DNA of 60,079 nucleotides from Candidatus Uhrbacteria bacterium (GTDB lineage Bacteria > Patescibacteriota > Patescibacteriia > UBA9934 > GWF2-40-263). Position numbers and translations under genes: made by a program. Each line of letters starts with the position of its first letter. Position 1 is the stretch's first letter. Where the stretch lies: assembly GCA_016219925.1 (NCBI GenBank), contig JACRJU010000007.1, positions 1 to 60,079 on the forward strand, given 5' to 3'. Shown piece after piece: positions 58,973 to 60,079 of this stretch. The notes under the pieces are model-generated. The model was not told the origin of the DNA, searched no databases, and worked only from the letters and a program-made list of their open reading frames with translations.

Positions 58973-59140
58973 TGGAGTGCGAGAATTGTCTGTTCGCAGA
59001 CATCCGCAGCCGCATAGGACAACTGTCCAGTCATCTTCGTCGCCTCATGCGGCGAGGACTAAGGCGCCACTGAAGCCCCAACTTGATGGAAGAACTCCAC
59101 CCTACGGCGCCGGTCAAGAACAGACAATTCTCGCACTCCA
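58973..59140. repeat. 168-bp element with perfect 23-bp inverted ends
   Basis: 58973-58995 and 59118-59140 are exact reverse complements over 23 bases (tggagtgcgagaattgtctg...). The interior has its own hairpins (ggaca-act-gtcc, gcctcatgcggc). No gene inside. Longest perfect arms in the window. Confidence 0.88.
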
Positions 59141-59214
59141 ACAAAAAGAAAGTTTTTATCCACTAAACTGTGGATAACTACGCCTCATTTTTATAAATCC
59201 CCATATTACGCCTC

Positions 59215-59243
59215 TTGACAGACTTTTTTAGAGGTGTAAATTA
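59215..59243 (+). promoter_or_regulatory. Promoter of the terminal structured locus
   Basis: TTGACA (59215-59220), 17-bp spacer, AAATTA (59238-59243); TAAATT one base earlier is an alternative -10. No protein gene follows. Confidence 0.45.
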
Positions 59244-59249
59244 GACGTT

Positions 59250-60079
59250 ACGTTCAGCGAGGCAGAAACGATCCCCCCAAGGGGATACGCCTCCACGTTG
59301 CACCCACCGCAGAAGGCCATCTTGGTAAGAGCTGACCCGCAAGGGTCCTCACACTGACTGGGACCGGCCGGAAGCACCCACGACCTCAACGGGGTCGAAC
59401 TCGAGGCCGCAAGGCCTCGAGAAACGAGCTGGAAAGCTAACGAGGCTAGTCCTCGAAGCGAAACAGAGGCTCACATCGGAACCACATCAACGCGCAAGCT
59501 CGCGAGTACCTCGGACAGGCTGTCTACAGCCACAAAGCCCGCGGGTTCACTCGCGGAAACTGGTGGCCTACAACGGCAGGTTCGATCAAGGTAGGCATAG
59601 CGCAGATGCCGATGAAAGACCCTAAAAAGGTCCAGTCCGTGAGGGAACGATCCTGATCGGGCGACAGCAGACACAGGCCAAGGCCTCGGCTCTGGTCACA
59701 TGATGCTGAAAATCCAGTTGGTCCTCCAAGGCTTCGGCCAAGGATACCGCTGACATCGAACGCGCAACCTAATGGTCCAGACCAACTTCCAAGGCGGTTC
59801 GGATACGGTAGCGTTAGTAGATGTTTCCCGATGAGGACCAACTTCCAAGGCGGTCCTTCAGGGAAAAGAGGTCAAGCAGTTACCCACCACTGTAGATCTC
59901 AATAGTGGAAAAACCACTGGTACTGACTCGTGCGGTCTTCCGAGGCTTCGGCCAAGGATACCGCTGACATCGAACGCGCAACCTAATGGTCCAGACCAAC
60001 TTCCAAGGCGGTTCGGATACGGTAGCGTTAGTAGATGTTTCCCGATGAGGACCAACTTCCAAGGCGGTCCTTCAGGGAA
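59250..60079 (+). ncRNA. Candidate large structured RNA, runs off the window
   Basis: At least 830 bases without a believable reading frame and full of short, strong helices, several with GNRA-type loops: atcccc-ccaa-ggggat (59271-59286), gaccc-GCAA-gggtc (59334-59347), ctcgaggcc-GCAA-ggcctcgag (59400-59421), cgagg/cctcg (59441-59455) and ccgcg/cgcgg (59539-59556). The 3' half has four copies of accaacttccaaggcggt inside a duplicated block, and agttggtcc (59716-59724) can pair with ggaccaact of those copies. I compared it by eye with tmRNA, RNase P, SRP, 16S/23S and group I/II introns and found no match. Strand inferred from the promoter. Confidence 0.5.
59729..60079. repeat. Exact 137-bp direct duplication, period 214
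   Basis: 59729-59865 and 59943-60079 are identical. The 77-base spacer (59866-59942) contains ccact/agtgg pairing. The second copy ends on the last base of the window, so the array may continue beyond it or the contig may have been cut at this repeat. Confidence 0.92.

Noticed and set aside
59460-59658. Short plus frame with a protein-like look (…REYLGQAVYSHKARG…)
   Set aside because: No start codon after the upstream stop and it crosses a strong RNA hairpin; more likely part of the structured RNA.
59524-60055. Two minus-strand frames with the same first ~39 residues
   Set aside because: The shared start comes from the 137-bp duplication, and the frames have no Shine-Dalgarno or domain-like features.
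1-60079. CRISPR array
   Set aside because: No regularly spaced short repeats; the repeats seen are long palindromes or single dispersed copies.

Overview
The window looks like one end of a contig from a Candidate Phyla Radiation (Patescibacteria) bacterium, probably in the Uhrbacteria/Magasanikbacteria part of the group. That placement is inference from gene content: an archaeal-type UMP kinase, a very short TsaB-like protein, small DUF4012, DUF5654, DUF5667 and Gmad2-type proteins, a TrmB-type regulator, short EF-Ts, many membrane-anchored proteins of unknown role, and very tight packing with ATGA stop/start overlaps. The standard code (UGA = stop) fits every gene. No tRNA, rRNA or CRISPR array was found.

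Layout. 1-827 has no convincing protein gene; it holds a perfect hairpin repeat, a possible minus-strand small RNA and a plus-strand promoter followed by a chain of stem-loops. 828-11006 is mostly an envelope region on the minus strand: TrmB regulator, GT4 and three GT2 glycosyltransferases, a DUF4012 protein and MreB, an MscS-like TM-helix protein, and one plus-strand Nudix-MazG fusion. 11081-21535 mixes information-processing and envelope genes: TsaB-like, an HTH/nucleotidyltransferase protein, a large PP2C-like/beta-propeller membrane protein, rplJ-rplL with leader, pyrH, xseA-xseB, a C39 peptidase and a TM0106-type nuclease. 21577-24389 and 39447-43893 carry six genes built differently from the rest: most are visibly GC-rich, and each stands alone with its own intrinsic terminator; five have a near-consensus -35 promoter and a good Shine-Dalgarno or strong SD-like leader. 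They are a porin-like membrane protein, a half-size DMT transporter, hpt, an unknown protein, a class III aminotransferase and an aldehyde dehydrogenase.

24599-39422 holds a tyrosine recombinase behind an attenuator-like hairpin, secreted and lipoprotein genes, a divergent MetK, an SOS-type block (lexA with a symmetric operator, two small ORFs and a frameshifted dinB), malic enzyme, an RskA-like protein and UvrD. 43890-58824 is core metabolism and translation: mltG, a nucleotidyltransferase with a SEC-C tail, PAP2, nth, lower glycolysis (gpmI, eno, pgk, gap), tsf-rpsB, queA, rpmE and prfA. Malic enzyme and lower glycolysis suggest a fermentative life.

58825-60079 has no believable protein gene. 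It carries a 168-bp element with perfect 23-bp inverted ends, then a promoter-like site followed by a long run of GNRA-type hairpins and an exact 137-bp direct duplication that ends on the last base of the window. This is the best candidate for a large undescribed structured RNA. A second theme is the number of long intergenic inverted repeats, at least ten loci, mostly of unrelated sequence but with the same build.
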